Shown here piece by piece: positions 30,869 to 42,644 of a DNA stretch of 64,000 nt (the stretch's first letter is position 1; each line of letters opens with the position of its first letter). The translations under genes were made by a program, and so were the position numbers. The stretch comes from Deltaproteobacteria bacterium (lineage in GTDB: Bacteria > Myxococcota_A > UBA9160 > SZUA-336): the NCBI GenBank assembly GCA_029261925.1, contig JAJDAJ010000029.1:42293-106292 (forward strand), in the 5' to 3' direction. The notes below the pieces were generated by a model. The model was not told the DNA's origin and searched no databases. It was given only the letters and a program-made list of their open reading frames with translations.

Positions 30869-33166
30869 TCAGCGCATCGCATCGGGCGCCGGAGGCGCCG
30901 GGAACGTCTTCGCCTCCAGCAGCCGGGCGAGCCGGGCGGGGTCGGAGGTGGGGGCCTCGCAGATCCGCCCCTCGCAGACGTAGGCGGTCGCGCGCCCGCC
31001 GAGCGCGCGCTTGTCGCGCAGCGCCGGCACGCGCGCCGCGCTGGTCCGCAGCGGCTCTCCCACCGGGACCACGAGCTGCTGGCGGACCGGGCCGTAGCTC
31101 GGCCGGAGCGTCTCGATCAGGGGCGCCGCGCCGCGCCCGTCCCCGGGCACGACCACGAAGACCTGGCGCGTGGGGCGGTGCGCGGCATCGAGGGCCGCGA
31201 GCATCACGGGCAGCGCCCCGCCGCCGTCGCGCAGCACCCCGTCGAACGCGGCGAAGAGCATCAGCGCGCGCTGCCGGTAGGCGGGGTCGCCGGTCAGCTC
31301 GGCGAGCCGCAGCAGGCTGTGGGCGGCCACGGAGTTGCCCGAGGGCACCGCGCCGTCGCGCGCCGGCTTCTCGCGGACCAGCAGGACCTCCGCATCGTGC
31401 GCGGTGCGCCAGTAGCCCCCGCCCGCATCGTCCGCGTGGCGCGCGTCGAGCCGGGCCTGCAGGTCGATCGCCGCCTCGAGCCAGCGCGTCTCGCCGCTGG
31501 CCTCGTGCAGGTCGAGCAGCCCCGCGATCGCGAACGCGTGATCCTCGAGGAAGGCGTCGCCGGATAGCGTGTCCCGGGCCCGGGCGCGCAGCAGGCGGCC
31601 GTCGGGCGCGCGCATCGCGTCGAGCAGGAACGCGGCGGCGCGCCGCGCGGCCTCGAGGTAGTGCGGCGCGTCGAGCGCGAAGCCGGCGCGGGCGAGCGCC
31701 GAGATCATCAGGCCGTTCCAGGCCGTCAGGATCTTCTCGTCGCGCAGTGGAGCCGGGCGCCCGGCGCGGACCTCGTACAGGATCTTCCGTGCGCGCTCGA
31801 GCCGCTCCCCGAGCTCCTGAAGGCTCGTCCCGAGCTCACGCGCGACATCGGCCGGGTCGCGCCACGCGTGCAGGACCGTGCGCCCCTCGAGGTTCCCGGC
31901 CGCGGTCACGCCGTGGTAGAGCGCGATGGCGCGGGCGTCGGCCGGGGACAGCGCGGCACCCAGCTCCTGCGGGGTCCAGGTGAAGAACCGACCCTCCTCG
32001 CTCTCGCCGTCCGGGCCCGGGCTATCGGCGTCGGTGGCAGAGTAGAAGCCCCCGCCCGGCGCCGTCATCTCGCGCAGCACGTAGTCGAGCGTCTGGCGCG
32101 TGATCGCGGCGAAGTCCTCGCGACCGGTCACCTGCCAGCCGTCGAGGTAGGCCAGGGCGAGCAGCGCATTGTCGTAGAGCATCTTCTCGAAGTGGGGCAC
32201 CAGCCAGCGCGGATCGACGCTGTAGCGGTGGAAGCCGCCGCCCACGTGATCGCGCAGCCCGCCCGCGGCCATCTTCTCGAGCGTGAGCACGGCGAGGTCG
32301 AGAGCGGTGCGATCGCCGGAGCGGTGGTGGTGACGCAGCAGCAGGCGCACGGGAAGCGAGGACGGGAACTTGTGCCGCGAGCGGATGCCGCCCCACTCGC
32401 GATCGCCGGCGCTGAGAAAGCCGGCCACGCTGCGCTCGATCAGCTCGGGACCGGGCAGCAGCGAGCGGGTCGCCTCGACGCCGCGCAGCCCTGCGCGCAG
32501 CTGGGCCGCCAGGCCGCGCGCCGATTCGCGCACGCGCGCGGGGTCCTGGGTGTACAGCTCGCGAATGACGCCGAGCACGCGCCGGAAGGACGGGCGCTGC
32601 CCCGAGTCCTCCGGCGGGAAGTAGGTGCCGCCGTAGAACGGCTCGCGCTCCGGCGTGACGAAGACGTTGAGCGGCCAGCCCCCCGAGCCGTTCATCTCGA
32701 TCTGCGCCTGCATGTAGATGGCGTCCACGTCGGGACGGGTCTCGCGATCGACCTTGATCGTGATGAAGCCCTCGTTCAGCAGGCGCGCGGTCTCGACGTC
32801 GTCGAACGACTCTTCCTCCATGACGTGGCACCAGTGGCAGGTGGAGTAGCCGATGCTCACGAGTACGGGTCGGTCGAGCTCGCGCGCGAGCGCGAAGGCC
32901 TCGTCGCCCCAGGGGAACCAGTTCACGGGATTGTGCGCGTGCTGGCGCAGGTACGGGCTCGCCTCGAGCACGAGCCGGTTGGTGAAGCGCGGCCGGCCGT
33001 CGCCATCGAGGTGACGCGTGCGTGCCTCGCCAGGCGGTACCGCGCTCGCCGCACGTGCGAGCTGCTGCGCCGTCCCGGTAGACACGGGCGGAGCACCGGG
33101 CAGCGGGTCGGCGCGCGCGACGCCGCAGAGCGTCAGCGCGAGCGTGGCGAGGACACACCCGCGCAC
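30869..33166 (-). CDS. Thioredoxin-domain protein of the YyaL/DUF255 (SPATA20-like) family, exported
   Basis: This 765-residue protein has a signal peptide ([16 protein letters not shown]). A thioredoxin-like domain follows with [13 protein letters not shown] and the CxxC-containing [14 protein letters not shown], near residues 85-115. Then comes a long alpha/alpha-barrel region like glycoside hydrolase/epimerase folds ([36 protein letters not shown]). Length and motif order match the family. The GTG start is 2 bases after the moaA stop. The family's physiological role is unclear. Having a signal peptide is a notable feature here, since many relatives lack one. Confidence 0.85.
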   Translation of the reverse strand: MRGCVLATLALTLCGVARADPLPGAPPVSTGTAQQLARAASAVPPGEARTRHLDGDGRPRFTNRLVLEASPYLRQHAHNPVNWFPWGDEAFALARELDRPVLVSIGYSTCHWCHVMEEESFDDVETARLLNEGFITIKVDRETRPDVDAIYMQAQIEMNGSGGWPLNVFVTPEREPFYGGTYFPPEDSGQRPSFRRVLGVIRELYTQDPARVRESARGLAAQLRAGLRGVEATRSLLPGPELIERSVAGFLSAGDREWGGIRSRHKFPSSLPVRLLLRHHHRSGDRTALDLAVLTLEKMAAGGLRDHVGGGFHRYSVDPRWLVPHFEKMLYDNALLALAYLDGWQVTGREDFAAITRQTLDYVLREMTAPGGGFYSATDADSPGPDGESEEGRFFTWTPQELGAALSPADARAIALYHGVTAAGNLEGRTVLHAWRDPADVARELGTSLQELGERLERARKILYEVRAGRPAPLRDEKILTAWNGLMISALARAGFALDAPHYLEAARRAAAFLLDAMRAPDGRLLRARARDTLSGDAFLEDHAFAIAGLLDLHEASGETRWLEAAIDLQARLDARHADDAGGGYWRTAHDAEVLLVREKPARDGAVPSGNSVAAHSLLRLAELTGDPAYRQRALMLFAAFDGVLRDGGGALPVMLAALDAAHRPTRQVFVVVPGDGRGAAPLIETLRPSYGPVRQQLVVPVGEPLRTSAARVPALRDKRALGGRATAYVCEGRICEAPTSDPARLARLLEAKTFPAPPAPDAMR

Positions 33167-33168
33167 GC

Positions 33169-34191
33169 TCAGCCGCCGATGTGGTACATCTCGACGCGTC
33201 GCGTGCTGCTCGTATCCGACGAGCGCTGCTCCGAGTACCGGTCGTCGCGAGCCCGCCAGACGCTGGAGATCAGCTCGCCGACCTCCTCGTCACTGGCGCC
33301 GTCGCGCAGGGGCGTCTTGAGGTCGAGTCCGTCTTCGGCGAACAGGCAGGTGTACAGGCTGCCGTCGGCCGAGAGCCGGGCGCGGGTGCAGTCGCCGCAG
33401 AAGGGTTGCGTCACGGAGGTGATCAGGCCGATCTCGCCGCTGCCATCAGCGTGCGCCCAGCGTCGCGCCACCTCGCCGCGGTAGCCCGGCTCGAGCGGGA
33501 CCAGGTCGAACTCGCGGCCCAGGCGCTCGAGCATCTCGTCTGCGCCCACCACGTCGTCGAGATTCCAGCCGTTGCGCGTGCCCACGTCCATGTACTCGAT
33601 GAAGCGCACCACGTGGCCGCTGCCACGGAAGTGCCGCACCAGGTCGGGGATCTGCGCGTCGTTGACCCCGCGCTGCACCACGCAGTTGATCTTGATCGGC
33701 GTCAGGCCCGCGCGCGCGGCCGCGTCGATGCCCGCGATCACCCGCTCCAGCGGCAGCCCGCGCCCGTTCATCTGCTCGAAGGTCACGGGGTCGATGCTGT
33801 CGAGGCTGACCGTGACGCGCCGCAGCCCGGCCTTGGCGAGCGCCTCCGCGTGGGCGCCGAGCAGGTAGCCGTTGGTGGTCAGGGCCAGGTCGTCGATCCC
33901 GCCGAGCGCGGCCAGGCGCTCGATCAGGTCGGGCAGCTGGGCGCGGACCAGGGGCTCCCCGCCGGTGACGCGCAGCTTGCGCACACCCTGCGCGGCGAAG
34001 AGCCGCGCCAGGCGCTCGATCTCCTCGAAGGTCAGGATCTGCGGCTTGGGCAGGAAGCGGTAGCTCTCGCCGTAGACCTCCGCGGGCATGCAGTAGCCGC
34101 AGCGGAAGTTGCATCGATCCGTCACCGAGATCCGCAGGTCGCGCAGGGGGCGCGCGCGGCGATCGGTCACGAGGGGCAGGGCGGTGCGCAT
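33169..34191 (-). CDS. moaA: GTP 3',8-cyclase (molybdenum cofactor biosynthesis)
   Basis: This 340-residue radical SAM enzyme converts GTP to 3',8-cyclo-7,8-dihydro-GTP, the first molybdopterin step. The N-terminal SAM cluster is C27-x3-C31-x2-C34 (CNFRCGYC). The C-terminal cluster is in [13 protein letters not shown] and [14 protein letters not shown] and the functionally important C-terminal GG are present. The ATG at 34191 fits the family length. No moaC or moaE is visible nearby. Confidence 0.95.
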   Translation of the reverse strand: MRTALPLVTDRRARPLRDLRISVTDRCNFRCGYCMPAEVYGESYRFLPKPQILTFEEIERLARLFAAQGVRKLRVTGGEPLVRAQLPDLIERLAALGGIDDLALTTNGYLLGAHAEALAKAGLRRVTVSLDSIDPVTFEQMNGRGLPLERVIAGIDAAARAGLTPIKINCVVQRGVNDAQIPDLVRHFRGSGHVVRFIEYMDVGTRNGWNLDDVVGADEMLERLGREFDLVPLEPGYRGEVARRWAHADGSGEIGLITSVTQPFCGDCTRARLSADGSLYTCLFAEDGLDLKTPLRDGASDEEVGELISSVWRARDDRYSEQRSSDTSSTRRVEMYHIGG

Positions 34192-34298
34192 CGCGAGAAG
34201 AAACTCCAGTCGACACGCCAGGTTAGCACAGGCGCCGGGGGCGGCAGGAGCAGCCTCTGCGGGGAACCCCGGGCCGGCGACCGGCGCGGGGCCGGGGG

Positions 34299-34967
34299 TC
34301 AGGGGCGCGGATTGCGCCGCTCGACCTCCTCGCGGATCTGGTCGAACAGGACCGAGAGCGAGCGGTCCACCAGCATCTTCTCCACGAAGGCGGGGACATC
34401 GCGCCCCGTGTCCACGGAAGACGTGTAGGCGACCAGGGTCGCACGACCCCCGTCCACTGCGGCCAGCTGCCAGGCGCCCCGGGTGCCGGCGATGTCGTGG
34501 GGCTGGGAGGGGTCGAGCCGCCACGCCAGGCGCCCGCCGGCCGCGTCCGGCTCGTAGATCGTGGTGTGCTGCAGGCTCGCCAGCAGCACCCGGTAGCGCT
34601 GGCGCACGTGGTAGCTTCCGCCCTCGCGCGAGAGCACATCCGTCTCCGTGACCAGGGGCATGAACGAGGGCCAGTCCTCGAAAGAGGTCAGGACGTCCCA
34701 GACTCGCTCGGGCGGGTGGGCGATCCAGCCGAAGGCGCGGTTCACCGTCACCAGCGACTCCGGTCCCACGGCGCGCTCTCCGCGCCGCTTCAGCACCTGC
34801 CCGCCGCGCAGGGACTCCCAGAGGTCGCTCTGGAGCAGCTCCTCGGCGCGCGGCGCCGCGGCGCCGCAGGCGATGCACGCGGAGGCCACGTCGGGCAGGG
34901 CGGGTCGGAGCTGGCCTGCCATCGCCCCGTCGGACGAGGCCAGGAGCCAGAGAGAGAGCAGGAACAT
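34299..34967 (-). CDS. Exported SRPBCC (START-like) domain protein
   Basis: This 222-residue protein has a short signal-like N-terminus (FLLSLWLLASSDGAMA) and two early Cys (CIACG). A helix-grip SRPBCC fold follows, with AHPPERVWDVLTSFEDWPSFMPLV, a strand-rich middle (SYHVRQRYRVLL) and a C-terminal amphipathic helix (VEKMLVDRSLSVLFDQIREEV). Such domains bind hydrophobic ligands. No ligand can be inferred. It precedes moaA by about 100 bases on the same strand. Confidence 0.7.
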   Translation of the reverse strand: MFLLSLWLLASSDGAMAGQLRPALPDVASACIACGAAAPRAEELLQSDLWESLRGGQVLKRRGERAVGPESLVTVNRAFGWIAHPPERVWDVLTSFEDWPSFMPLVTETDVLSREGGSYHVRQRYRVLLASLQHTTIYEPDAAGGRLAWRLDPSQPHDIAGTRGAWQLAAVDGGRATLVAYTSSVDTGRDVPAFVEKMLVDRSLSVLFDQIREEVERRNPRP

Positions 34968-35114
34968 CTAGATCCCCCGGGGTCGGCGGAGGATAGCGTC
35001 AACGGCACCGGGAGTCGCCGCCTTTCTTCGTGCGCCGGCCCGGGTGGGCCACCCGGGAATCCCCTGGAGTCGGGCGTGCAGGGACCGGAACGGTGTTATC
35101 CAGCCCCTAGTACC

Positions 35115-35129
35115 GTGTTTAAAAAACAC
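35115..35129. repeat. AT-rich palindrome
   Basis: GTGTTT-AAA-AAACAC is a 6-bp perfect inverted repeat, unusually A/T-rich for this genome, 61 bases upstream of the PEP-CTERM gene at 35190. It could be an operator or part of a promoter. Confidence 0.4.
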
Positions 35130-35189
35130 CGACACCTGGAGGGTCCTCACAGCCACTCCCGGTCATCCTCCCCCATCCTGGAGCCGTAG

Positions 35190-35831
35190 ATGTCCTGCAC
35201 CCGAGCTGCCGCTGCTGCCCTGGTCCTCCTGATCGCTCCCGCCCTGGCGGGCGCGGCGCCGATCGAGGCCTTCGTCGAGTACCGCATCGCCGACCATCCC
35301 GACGGGAACGCGGCGAACCCGACCTACTGGCTGCGCGCCGACGACATCGCCGGCCCGCCGACCACCTTCACGACCCTGCATCCGGACGCCGACGTGCGGC
35401 TGCTCTGGGACTCGGATCTCGAGACGATCCACATCTGGGGCACCACCTTCGGCGGACACGCCGCCGGCGACGTGTACGACGACGAGGCGGGGCTCTGGAG
35501 CATCGACTTCCGCATCCAGAACGTGCGCGACGAGGGCGCCGAGCTGCGCGTCTTCGGCCTCAACGGCAGCGGCACGATCACCAGCCTGCGCACCGAGGAG
35601 GAGTTCGCCCTCGAGCTCTACCCGCCCACGTACGACTCGTTCATCATGGGTCGTGACCACCGGGGCTTCGACGGGGTCTCGGGCTGGGGCTGGATCGCCG
35701 TGGACGGCGCGCGCGACCGCACCAACGACTTCCTGTTCACGGTGGCGCAGCCGGTCCCCGAGCCGGGCAGCGCCACGCTCTTTGGCGTTGGCGGGATCCT
35801 CGTCGGCGCCCTGGTCCGCCGCCGGATCTGA
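35190..35831 (+). CDS. PEP-CTERM sorting-domain protein
   Basis: This 213-residue exported protein has a signal peptide (AAAALVLLIAPALAGAAP). A beta-rich body of no recognised family follows, including DVRLLWDSDLETIHIWGTTF and GWIAVDGARDR. The C-terminus is a classic exosortase signal: VPEPGSATL, a membrane helix (FGVGGILVGALV) and terminal RRR. It is a predicted substrate of the exosortase at 16069. It ends 7 bases before the convergent galE stop. Confidence 0.88.
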   Translation: MSCTRAAAAALVLLIAPALAGAAPIEAFVEYRIADHPDGNAANPTYWLRADDIAGPPTTFTTLHPDADVRLLWDSDLETIHIWGTTFGGHAAGDVYDDEAGLWSIDFRIQNVRDEGAELRVFGLNGSGTITSLRTEEEFALELYPPTYDSFIMGRDHRGFDGVSGWGWIAVDGARDRTNDFLFTVAQPVPEPGSATLFGVGGILVGALVRRRI

Positions 35832-35838
35832 GCGCGCC

Positions 35839-36840
35839 TCAGACCGGGCTCGCGTAACCGTCGGGGTGCGCCTCGTGCCAGGCCCAGGCGGTCGCGACGG
35901 TGCGCTCCAGATCGGCGTACTCGACCGACCAGCCGAGCACGTCGCGCGCGCGGCGCGCCTGTGCGACCAGCCGTGCGCTGTCGCCGGCGCGCCGGGCCCC
36001 GACCTCGCACGGCACGCGCCGGCCCGTCACGCTCTCGGCGGCCCGGATCACCTCGCGCACCGAGTGGCCGCGCCCGGTGCCCAGGTTGAAGACCTCGCCG
36101 CCGGGCTCGCGGCGCGCGGCCGTCCAGTCCAGCGCCAGCTCGTGCGCCCGTGCGAGATCGTCCACGTGCACGTAGTCCCGCACGCAGGTGCCGTCGGGCG
36201 TGGGGTAGTCCTCGCCGAACAAGGTCAGCCGGTCGCGCCGCCCGAGCAGCGTCTGCAGGACGATCGGGATCAGGTGCGTCTCCGGATCGTGATCCTCGCC
36301 GTGCGCGCCGTCGGGGCTGGCGCCGGCCGCGTTGAAGTAGCGCAGCAGCGCGTAGCGCAGGCCGTGGGCGTGGGAGAGGTCCGCGATCATCCGCTCGATG
36401 GCGTACTTGGTGAACGCGTAGGGGCTCCCGGGCGCCGCGGGCGTGCTCTCGGTCAGCGGCGCGTCGCTCGCCTCGCCGTAGATCGCGCAGGTGCTGGAGA
36501 AGACCAGCTGCTCGACGCCCGCGTCGATCAGCGTCTCGAGTAGCGCCAGGCTGCCCGCCACGTTGTTGGACCAGTAGCGCCTCGGCTGCTGCACGGACTC
36601 GCCCACGCAGCTGGAAGCCGCGAAGTGCAGCACGGTCTCGCACGCGCCCGCCTCCAGCGCGCGCAGCACCGCCTGGCGGTCGTCGATGCGTCCCACGTGC
36701 AGCACGCCGTCGGACGGCAGGGCGGCGCGATGCCCCAGGCTCAGATCGTCGAGCACCGTGACGCGATGCCCGCTCGCGATCAGCCAGCGCGCCGCGGCGC
36801 TGCCCACGTAGCCCGCGCCGCCCGTCACAAGGATGTTCAC
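35839..36840 (-). CDS. galE: UDP-glucose 4-epimerase
   Basis: This 333-residue extended short-chain dehydrogenase interconverts UDP-glucose and UDP-galactose to supply sugar for surface polysaccharide. It has NAD-binding TGGAGYVGS at the N-terminus, FAASSCVGES, catalytic SSTCAIYG with YAFTK (Tyr-x3-Lys), RYFNAAGA and RDYVHVDDLA, all GalE-specific. GTG 36840 is preferred over an upstream ATG because GGGAGG lies 8-9 bases before it and the protein then starts directly with MNILVTGG. Confidence 0.92.
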   Translation of the reverse strand: MNILVTGGAGYVGSAAARWLIASGHRVTVLDDLSLGHRAALPSDGVLHVGRIDDRQAVLRALEAGACETVLHFAASSCVGESVQQPRRYWSNNVAGSLALLETLIDAGVEQLVFSSTCAIYGEASDAPLTESTPAAPGSPYAFTKYAIERMIADLSHAHGLRYALLRYFNAAGASPDGAHGEDHDPETHLIPIVLQTLLGRRDRLTLFGEDYPTPDGTCVRDYVHVDDLARAHELALDWTAARREPGGEVFNLGTGRGHSVREVIRAAESVTGRRVPCEVGARRAGDSARLVAQARRARDVLGWSVEYADLERTVATAWAWHEAHPDGYASPV

Positions 36841-37013
36841 CAGAGTCCTCCCTGACCCAGCCGCGACACCATAGCCGATGCGATCGGTGACGCAGCTCAC
36901 CGGGCGAGCGTGAGCTGGCTCACGTGAGAGCGGTCACCCAGATGTCACGCCGAATCCCCGAACCTGATCCATGGCGCACAAGCAAGACGCTCGTCGAGCG
37001 GGAGGAGAGGGGC

Positions 37014-38000
<987 letters not shown>

Positions 38001-38006
38001 GAGCGC

Positions 38007-40757
38007 TCAGTCGGCGTCGAGCGCCGCGATACTGCCGGCCGTCTGCACGCGCTCCCAGGCGCGGCGGACGCGCCGGCGGGCATCGCGGACCGTCGCCGCC
38101 AGGCCATCCACGTCGAGGCCCGGCTCGAAGATCTCGGCGACCAGCGGTGCCGTCTCCGAGGCGAGGCGCAGGCTCTCGACCGCGCGTCCGGCGGTCCAGC
38201 GCGCGCAGGCCTCGACGCGCCGCAGGACGGCGTAGGCCTCGAGCACACCGCGCGCCCCGGCGGCCGGTGCCGCCGCCCGCAACATGGCCGGCACCGAGGG
38301 CAGCTCCCCCGCCGCCGGACCGATGCCGCGCTCGAGCAGGGCGCCGGCGGCCAGGAAGTCCACCTCCATGGTGCCGCCCGCTCCGGTCTTCAGCTCCAGC
38401 ACGCCCTGCGTGGCGTCCACGCGCTCGCGCTCGACCTTGCCCCGCATGCGGCCGATCTCCTCCCACGGGTTCTCGCGCCGTCCGGAGACGCCGGCGCGTG
38501 TCTCGTCGATCAGCGCCTGCGCACTCTCGCGGTCGCCCGCGATCACGCGCGCCCGCATCAGCGCCACGTGCTCCCAGGTCGCTGCGCGCTCCAGCTGGTA
38601 GCGCCGGAACGCCTCGTGGGTGCTGACCAGCAGGCCCTGGCGGCCCGACGGTCGCAGGCGCGAGTCGACCGCGAAGGCCGTGCCCGCTCCCGTGCTCGTG
38701 CTCAGGTAGTGGATCAGCCGCTGTGCGGAGCGCGACGGGCCCGTCGGGTCGGGAACGTCGTCGGGGTACAGGAAGATCAGGTCCAGGTCCGAGTGGTACG
38801 TGAACTCGCGGCCGGCGATCTTGCCCATGCCCACGACCGCCAGCCGTCCGGGGCCCGCGGCCTCGAGGGCGTGGCGCACGCAGGTCTCCGCCGAGATCGA
38901 CAGGAAGCGCGACACCGCGTCGAAGTCGGCCAGGCCCGCGAGCTGGGTGATCGCGGCAAGGGCCCGCGCGTCACGCACGCTCAGGCGCAGGGCGTCGAGG
39001 AACGACTCGAGATCGTCCGCGGGCGGCGCCGGCGCGCTCTCGAGCTGCGCGGCGTACTCGCCCAGCGTGTGCGGACCCAGCTCCGCGATGCGCTCGAGCA
39101 GGGCGCTGCGCCCCGACAGATAGCGGGCCAGCTCGGGGCTCGAGGTCAGGGCGCGCGCGAGACCGCGCAGTGCGGGGCCCTCGATCGCGTCGAGCAGCGG
39201 ATCGCGGGCGCGCCGCTCGAGGAACGGCGCGGCATGCGTCGACAGGCGCGCGAACAGCGGCGTGCCGCGCAGCTCCCCGGCGAGGTGCTCCTCGAGCGAG
39301 CGGTTGGAGCGCGTGCGCGACTCGAAGCTCGGCTCGAGCACCAGCGCCTCGAAGTGCTGGCGCACCGCCTCGCGCACGCGCTCGGCGTCCGCGCGCCAGC
39401 GGGTCAGCGCGCGCGCGGCCTCGCCCTCGACGTAGCCCATGCGCCGGGCGAGGGCGAGCTGCCCGGCCGGCTCGGTGGGCAGGCGCTGTGTCTGGCGCTC
39501 CTCGACCATCTGCAGGGCGTGCTCGGCGCGACGCAGCCACAGGTACGCGCCGCGCAGCTCCTCGGCGACCGGTGCGGGAGCGATGTGCCGGGCCTCGAGA
39601 GCGTCGAGCGCGTCGAGCACGTTTCCCGTGCGCAGGTCGGGGTGGCGCCCGCCGTGGAAGAGCTGGAGGGCCTGCGTGAGGAACTCGACGTCGCGGATCC
39701 CGCCCGGACCCTCTTTGACGTCTCGCTCGATCTCGCGCCCCGCGCCGCGCCGCTCGCCCTCGATGCGCAGCTTCATCTGGTGGATCGCGCGGATGGTCTG
39801 CGGATCGATCGAGCGCCGGAAGACGAACGGCGCCAGCTCGTCCAGCAGGGCCCAGGCCGGCTCCGTGGGTCCCGCGACGTGACGCGCACGGATCAGCGCC
39901 TGGCGCTCCCAGTCCGCGCCGTGCGTCTCGTAGTAGGTCAGCGCCGCGTCCACCGTGTTCACCAGCGGGCCCTGGTTCCCCCGGGGCCGTAGCTCGAGAT
40001 CGACCCGGTACCCGAAGCCATCCTCCGAGGGGGCTTCGAGGTGATGCTTCATGTACCGGATGAGGTCCTCGAGAGCCTCGTGGGCACCGGGGTCGACGGG
40101 TCCGGACGGCGGATCCCATACGAAGAGCAGGTCGACGTCGGACGAGAAGTTCAGCTCCGCGCCCCCCAGCTTGCCCAGCGCCAGCAGGGACGGGGGGCGC
40201 GCGGTGGGGTGTTCGAGACTCGCTCGCTCCAGGGCGGCGTTCAGGCAGCGATCTGCCAGCGCCGAGAGCTCGCCCAGGCTCTCACGGAACGGGCGGCCGA
40301 GCAGGTCCCGGGCGGCGATGCGCAGCAGGCCGCGGTACTTGGCGATTCGCAGCGGCGTCCAGTCCGGCTCCACCGGGGCGTCGTCCGGTGCGTCCGGGAG
40401 CTCGCCACCCAGCTCCTCGACCCAGTGCGGATGCCGCAGCAGAACGCGCGTGAGCGCGTCGCTGCTGCCCAGCAGCCGCACCGCGCCCGGCAGTCGGATC
40501 ACGGGCAGGGCGCGGCGGCGCGTGCCGCGGTAGCGCTCGGCCAGGTCAGCCAGCGCCGAGGCGCCGAAGCCGGGACGAGCACTGGTCGCGAGCGCGGGGA
40601 CCCAGGCCTCCAGGGGCTGCAGATCGGGGTGCCGGGCCGCCCGGGCAAAGGCGTCGGCCGCGCTCGCGGGATCCGGCGCTCCCAGCGCCTCGAGCGCCGG
40701 CACCGAGGGCTCGCCGCGCTCCACCGAGGCGACGAAGGTCCGGACCAGCGCCTCCAC
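38007..40757 (-). CDS. glnE: Bifunctional glutamine synthetase adenylyltransferase/deadenylase
   Basis: This 916-residue regulator adenylylates and deadenylylates glutamine synthetase in response to nitrogen state. It has two nucleotidyltransferase domains, with active-site Asp pairs in SDVDLLFVWD (~206) and SDLDLIFLYPDD (~656), and two helical regions (WLRRAEHALQMVEERQTQRLP). The full-length two-domain layout matches the family. The GTG start is 1 base after the ispH stop, so it is co-transcribed with ispH. Confidence 0.94.
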   Translation of the reverse strand: MEALVRTFVASVERGEPSVPALEALGAPDPASAADAFARAARHPDLQPLEAWVPALATSARPGFGASALADLAERYRGTRRRALPVIRLPGAVRLLGSSDALTRVLLRHPHWVEELGGELPDAPDDAPVEPDWTPLRIAKYRGLLRIAARDLLGRPFRESLGELSALADRCLNAALERASLEHPTARPPSLLALGKLGGAELNFSSDVDLLFVWDPPSGPVDPGAHEALEDLIRYMKHHLEAPSEDGFGYRVDLELRPRGNQGPLVNTVDAALTYYETHGADWERQALIRARHVAGPTEPAWALLDELAPFVFRRSIDPQTIRAIHQMKLRIEGERRGAGREIERDVKEGPGGIRDVEFLTQALQLFHGGRHPDLRTGNVLDALDALEARHIAPAPVAEELRGAYLWLRRAEHALQMVEERQTQRLPTEPAGQLALARRMGYVEGEAARALTRWRADAERVREAVRQHFEALVLEPSFESRTRSNRSLEEHLAGELRGTPLFARLSTHAAPFLERRARDPLLDAIEGPALRGLARALTSSPELARYLSGRSALLERIAELGPHTLGEYAAQLESAPAPPADDLESFLDALRLSVRDARALAAITQLAGLADFDAVSRFLSISAETCVRHALEAAGPGRLAVVGMGKIAGREFTYHSDLDLIFLYPDDVPDPTGPSRSAQRLIHYLSTSTGAGTAFAVDSRLRPSGRQGLLVSTHEAFRRYQLERAATWEHVALMRARVIAGDRESAQALIDETRAGVSGRRENPWEEIGRMRGKVERERVDATQGVLELKTGAGGTMEVDFLAAGALLERGIGPAAGELPSVPAMLRAAAPAAGARGVLEAYAVLRRVEACARWTAGRAVESLRLASETAPLVAEIFEPGLDVDGLAATVRDARRRVRRAWERVQTAGSIAALDAD

Positions 40758-40758
40758 G

Positions 40759-41730
40759 TCAGGCCGGGGTGGCCTGCTCGCGCGCGCGGCGCAGCTCCGG
40801 CGGCAGGTTGAAGCGCACGTTCTCCTCGACCAGCACCGCCTCGCGGACCTCGTCGGCCCCGAGCTCGCGCAGCCTGTCGACCACCTGCCGGACCAGGACC
40901 TCGGGGGTGGAGGCGCCCGCGGTCACGCCGATCGCAGCGACGCCCTCGAGCCAGGCAGGCTCGATGCTGCGCGCATCCTCCACGAGCCGGGCCTGGGCGC
41001 CGTGCGCCCGCGCGACCTCGACGAGCCGGTTGGAGTTGCTCGAGGCGGCGGCGCCGACCACGATCACGAGCTGGGTCTCCGAGGCGATGCGCTTGACCGC
41101 GTTCTGGCGATTCTGCGTGGCGTAGCAGATGTCGTCCTTGCCGGGCAGGCGGATCGCCGGGAAGCGGCGCGCGAGCGCCGCGACGATCTCCCGCGTGTCG
41201 TCTACCGAGAGCGTCGTCTGTGTCAGCACCGCGAGCCGCCCGGGGTCGGAGACCTCGAGCGCCTCGACGTCGGCGAGGGTCTCGACCAGGTGCATGCGCT
41301 CGGCCGCGTGTCCGAGCGTGCCCTCGACCTCGACGTGCCCGCGGTGGCCGACCAGCACGATGTCGTAGCCCTCGCGCGCGTAGCGCGCGGCCTCGAGGTG
41401 CACCTTGGTGACCAGGGGACAGGTGGCGTCCAGGGTGCGCAGGCCGCGCTCGCGGGCCTCGGCCTTGACCTGCGGCGAGACGCCGTGGGCACTGAAGATC
41501 ACCAGGCCGCCCTCGGGGACGTCGGCCAGGTCCTCGGTGAAGATCGCCCCCTTCGAGCGCAGCTCGTCGACGACGTGGCGGTTGTGAACGATCTCGTGCC
41601 GGACCCAGACCGGTGCACCGTGGACCTCGAGGGCCAGCTCGACGATCTCGATCGCGCGGTCCACGCCCGCGCAGAAGCCACGCGGCCCCGCGAGGACGAT
41701 CCGCGACGGCGCGGCGTTCGGAGCGGTCAT
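40759..41730 (-). CDS. ispH: 4-hydroxy-3-methylbut-2-enyl diphosphate reductase
   Basis: This 323-residue iron-sulfur enzyme makes IPP and DMAPP in the last MEP-pathway step. The three cluster Cys are C20 (GFCAGV), DATCPLV and DDICYATQNRQ. Substrate-binding segments HEIVHNRHVV, FSAHGVS, VGHRGHVEVEGT and SSNSNRL are present. Start ATG 41730. It forms a unit with glnE downstream. Confidence 0.95.
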   Translation of the reverse strand: MTAPNAAPSRIVLAGPRGFCAGVDRAIEIVELALEVHGAPVWVRHEIVHNRHVVDELRSKGAIFTEDLADVPEGGLVIFSAHGVSPQVKAEARERGLRTLDATCPLVTKVHLEAARYAREGYDIVLVGHRGHVEVEGTLGHAAERMHLVETLADVEALEVSDPGRLAVLTQTTLSVDDTREIVAALARRFPAIRLPGKDDICYATQNRQNAVKRIASETQLVIVVGAAASSNSNRLVEVARAHGAQARLVEDARSIEPAWLEGVAAIGVTAGASTPEVLVRQVVDRLRELGADEVREAVLVEENVRFNLPPELRRAREQATPA

Positions 41731-41739
41731 GGGGCCAAC

Positions 41740-42420
41740 CTAGGCCAGCGGGCGACGCCGGCGCCAGTCGAGCAGCAGCGACACACCGAGGTAGTAGGCC
41801 GGGCCGAGCATGCTGACCGCGATCCAGGCCGGCGCCGGGTCGGCCCGTGTGGCGAGCCAGGTGAAGCCCGCGGTCCAGACGGCGAGCAGCGGGACGCTCA
41901 GCGCCCGCAGCTCGCGCGTGCGGCTCGGGTACAGGTACCGCAGCGGCACCAGGATCGCGGCCGCGAAGAAGCTGAGCACCGCCGCCGAGACGGGCGGCGC
42001 GGGCTGCAGCAGGAAGAGGTAGATGGCGACCACGTTCCAGTACGACGGCCAGCCCGTGAACATGTGATCGTCGGTCTTGGCGTCGTCCCGGCTGAACCCG
42101 TAGGCGGACGCGAGCACCGGCGCCACCGCCCACGCCGGATGCGGGAGCAGGTCGGCGGCGATCAGGAAGCAGGCCGGCACCAGCACGTAGGTGAAGTAGT
42201 CGCAGATGTCGTCGAGCCGCCGGCCGTCGAACCACGGGATCCGCTCGCGCACGCGCAGCGCGCGGGCCAGCGCGCCGTCGGTCGAGTCGATCGCCAGGGT
42301 CGCCATCATCAGGAAGACCGCCAGGCGCAGGGATCCGTCGAAGGCCGCCACGATCGCCCAGACGCCGAGTGCCGCCGACGAGGCGGTGTACAGGTGAACC
42401 AGCCAGGCCAGGATCCGCAC
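41740..42420 (-). CDS. CDP-alcohol phosphatidyltransferase, phosphatidylcholine synthase-like
   Basis: This 226-residue membrane protein has the CDP-alcohol phosphotransferase signature in the variant form seen in bacterial phosphatidylcholine synthases (DSTDGALARALRV ... WFDGRRLDDICDYFTYV), near residues 45-80. About six hydrophobic helices are present. Such enzymes join CDP-diacylglycerol directly to choline. The start is GTG 42420 and it sits 9 bases upstream of ispH. The phosphatidylcholine assignment rests on motif resemblance; another head group is possible. Confidence 0.8.
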   Translation of the reverse strand: MRILAWLVHLYTASSAALGVWAIVAAFDGSLRLAVFLMMATLAIDSTDGALARALRVRERIPWFDGRRLDDICDYFTYVLVPACFLIAADLLPHPAWAVAPVLASAYGFSRDDAKTDDHMFTGWPSYWNVVAIYLFLLQPAPPVSAAVLSFFAAAILVPLRYLYPSRTRELRALSVPLLAVWTAGFTWLATRADPAPAWIAVSMLGPAYYLGVSLLLDWRRRRPLA

Positions 42421-42644
42421 GCCGCGAGCATACCCGGCTCCCGCGCCGCGGCGTGCCCCCGGGTGCCCCCGATGCCCGCCGGCGGCCCCGGCCGGCGCGC
42501 GGGCAGGGTGGATCGGGGGCGGCGCTATATTCGTCGTCCAATGCCGACGGCCCCTCGAAGACCCGCCCGGTGGCGGGGTTCGCCCCGCGCCTGCGGGTCA
42601 AGTGCGATCGAGCGAGCCCCGATGAGGCTGCGGATGGAGGGTGG